From positions 1,218,101-1,282,100 of the forward strand of contig NW_022985173.1 in NCBI RefSeq assembly GCF_010093535.1: DNA of 64,000 nt, read 5' to 3'. The stretch comes from Lindgomyces ingoldianus (lineage: Eukaryota > Ascomycota > Dothideomycetes > Pleosporales > Lindgomycetaceae). The notes below the pieces were generated by a model. That model was not told where the DNA came from. It saw only the letters and a program-made list of their open reading frames with translations, and did no database searches. Shown in pieces: positions 62,101-64,000 of this stretch. A program made the position numbers and the translations under genes. How positions within the stretch are numbered: the stretch's first letter is position 1; each line of letters begins with the position of its first letter.

Positions 62101-64000
62101 TTAAAAATAACACTTACTTTAACTATAAAGTTATTATTAATGTTATATAAATTAATAATAGAGATGTCTTACATGTTATTAATATAAACATATTATTTTA
62201 GGCTGCTATATTCCTAAAATCTATGTCTACATAAGATACCTAGAATGTACTATGCAAATGCTAAATTAACACTTATTAAAAACTCTTAGACTATATTATG
62301 CATAACTTTAGTATAAACTTTGCTTTAAAGAATTTTTAAGCTTATGTAAAGATTATAAAAGCTATATATAAGCAGATGCCTATAAAAGCATATTAAGTAG
62401 TTAGAAAAGTTAAGCGCGCATATGCACCTTTCTAACAAGTGTTTAACATCCTAAAGACTAAGCTAGGTAACTGTATAAATAATAAGGCTATTCTATAGAT
62501 AGCAGTTAAGGCTCTAAATAACACAGCTAGCCTACATAGTCTAGTACCTACACTACTAGTCTTTAGAGTATACCTAAAAATTAACCTAAACTTTTTACTA
62601 TTACTAGACATTATTACATAAGCAAGTGCTATATAAAAGGTAATAAAAATACTTTAAAAGAACTATATAAAAGTAAACATTAATTATATAATTAACACTT
62701 ATAATAGCTTTATAACATATAAAGTTCTTAACTTTCTCTTTAGCTTAGAGATTATAGCATAAAAAAAGAAGAAAGGCTAGACTAGCCTATATAAAATTAA
62801 AAGTATTAAAGAAAAAGACATTATTATTAAAAAAAAAATAGCCTACTAAAGCTCTAATATACGCAGGTTAAACTATACTATAAAGAAAAAAAGAAAGATA
62901 ACCTACTTATAATAAATAACCTAGATAAACTAATCTTTATATAAAGAGATTCTCTAAAGAAAAAGAAGAGAGAACAGCCTTATAAGAATATTATAAAGGC
63001 AGAACTAAAGCCTACTACAGACTAAGCCCCTTAGAATAGCAATGCTGCACTAGTGCAAAGGGAAAATATAGATACTAAAAAAAGTAAAAGGTAAAAAAAA
63101 CCTGCATAAAGTCTAGACTAAGTATTCTTAACCTAGAAAAAGAAGGATAATTAGGCCTTATCTATTAAGCTTTATATAGATAGTGTAATTACTACACTTA
63201 GAAAACTATTTAAAGAATTAGACTACATAAAGATAGACACTTTAATTACTAATAGCACTTTTAAAGTTATAGCATATAACTTAATAAGGCATAAAAGTTA
63301 GATTTTTAACTTTTACTTTATATAAAAAGTAAAAAGTAAAACAACCTAACTATATAAAAAATCCTGCCTAGTGTTTACTAGCTACTTAGATAAAAAGAAA
63401 AGAGAAATTCTTACCTAGTTACTAACTATTTAGAGAATAAGCTAAAAACTACTTTTAGCTATAAAAGCAAGCCTAAGAGCTATATATAAAATGCATTTTA
63501 AACTATGTAATATTATATAAGTATACATTTAATTAATAGATAAGCTTATGCGCACACTGTACACAAAGCTACTAAAAAAGATGCGCTAGAGCTTTCTACT
63601 AAATATAATACTCTAGGTTGTACAACCCTTATATAAAGCTACTAAATTAGAACTGTATTAGTTTAAAACATATTATAACTACTATAAAGAAAAGCTATGT
63701 ATGCATATCTTTTTATATAACCTTTACTTTTTAATTACTAATAAAAAAGAGAACACCTTTAGTATTACTAGCTTATAAATAGATAATACTTTAAGCATTA
63801 TAATAAAAAATTTTGTGTAAAAAGAAAAAAAAAACTATAAAAAGTAAAGTTTTACATAAAAAGTAAAACTATCTTAGTAAAAAAGCAACTTATTAAGATT
63901 AATAGTAAAAAAATTAAACTTACACATAACATAGTAGTTTTTACTTAAAAAGAATAAGTAAGCTACTTTTATATAATTAACCTAAAGAATAAGGATGCTG
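59192..64000 (+). mobile_element. Ty1/copia-like retrotransposon, RIP-degraded, running off the window
   Basis: The plus strand, read through stops, shows the end of the integrase region of fungal copia-like polyproteins ('AVKALNNTASLHSLVPTLLV', about 62,496-62,570; then a 'SLYKIKSIKEKDIIIK' region near 62,790, consensus GPYKLLSIDGEDV). It then shows the beginning of the copia reverse transcriptase from about 63,140 ('FKVIAYNLIRHKSQIFN', 'LLLAIKASLRAIYKMHFK'), continuing to the window end. A G+C-rich stretch at 59,192-59,400, beginning TGTTGTCTG, is a possible LTR or leader; its end is uncertain and no second copy is in the window. Confidence 0.65.
59384..59400. repeat. 17-bp palindrome gtttacac-t-gtgtaaac
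   Basis: Perfect inverted repeat with a single central base, at the right edge of the G+C-rich stretch that begins the copia-like element. Confidence 0.7.

Overview
The window is fungal nuclear DNA from a filamentous ascomycete (Pezizomycotina; Leotiomycetes or a neighbouring class is plausible but not proven). The evidence is short introns (48-157 nt, one of 330 nt) with GT/AG ends and CTAAC/CTGAC-type branch sites, proteins typical of Pezizomycotina (a DUF3176-like membrane protein, an F-box-like protein, a fungal TMF/Sgm1 golgin), and long AT-rich blocks with the signature of repeat-induced point mutation (RIP: CpA to TpA).

Layout. 1-177 is an assembly gap. 178-711 is the end of a Fot1/pogo-like DNA transposon. 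712 to about 17,330 is a gene-bearing region of normal composition. In order it holds a secreted PQQ-dependent sugar/sorbosone dehydrogenase-like gene (+), a secreted beta-propeller-like gene (+), a decayed DUF3176-like membrane protein gene (-), an F-box-like gene with an apparent frameshift (+), a nitrilase-family amidase (-), a TMF/Sgm1-like golgin (+) and a Nas6/gankyrin-like proteasome chaperone (-). These are unrelated functions and do not form a gene cluster. The nitrilase and golgin genes are divergent and share a 0.74-kb upstream region.

17,330-35,455 is a block of nested, RIP-degraded transposons. The order of insertion can be read from exact target-site duplications (TSDs). A minus-strand gypsy integrase gene is split by a 1.85-kb Fot1-like element (TA). 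That element received a smaller inverted Fot1 copy (TA) and a 1.46-kb non-autonomous LTR element (CGCAC). The right LTR of the latter received a 5.67-kb gypsy element on the + strand (AGGGG), which in turn received a second copy of the same gypsy on the - strand (TATAA).

35,456-37,752 is a small island of normal composition with one spliced gene for a secreted, single-pass membrane protein of unknown function. 37,753-41,135 mixes a solo LTR, unexplained sequence, two small tandem arrays and a decayed Cys-rich/coiled-coil ORF. 41,136-58,408 is a second nested block with a 700-bp gap (43,270-43,969). It contains a 7.5-kb minus-strand gypsy element (TSD CTTAT) that carries a complete 5.67-kb copy of the first gypsy family (TSD ATTCT). 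58,414-64,000 is AT-rich and is mainly a plus-strand Ty1/copia-like element running off the window.

All large transposon coding regions are dead. The YxDD aspartates of the reverse transcriptases read Asn-Asn in all four gypsy copies, zinc-knuckle Cys/His codons have become Tyr codons, and Gln codons have become stops. All assignments come from reading the sequence; no database search was run.
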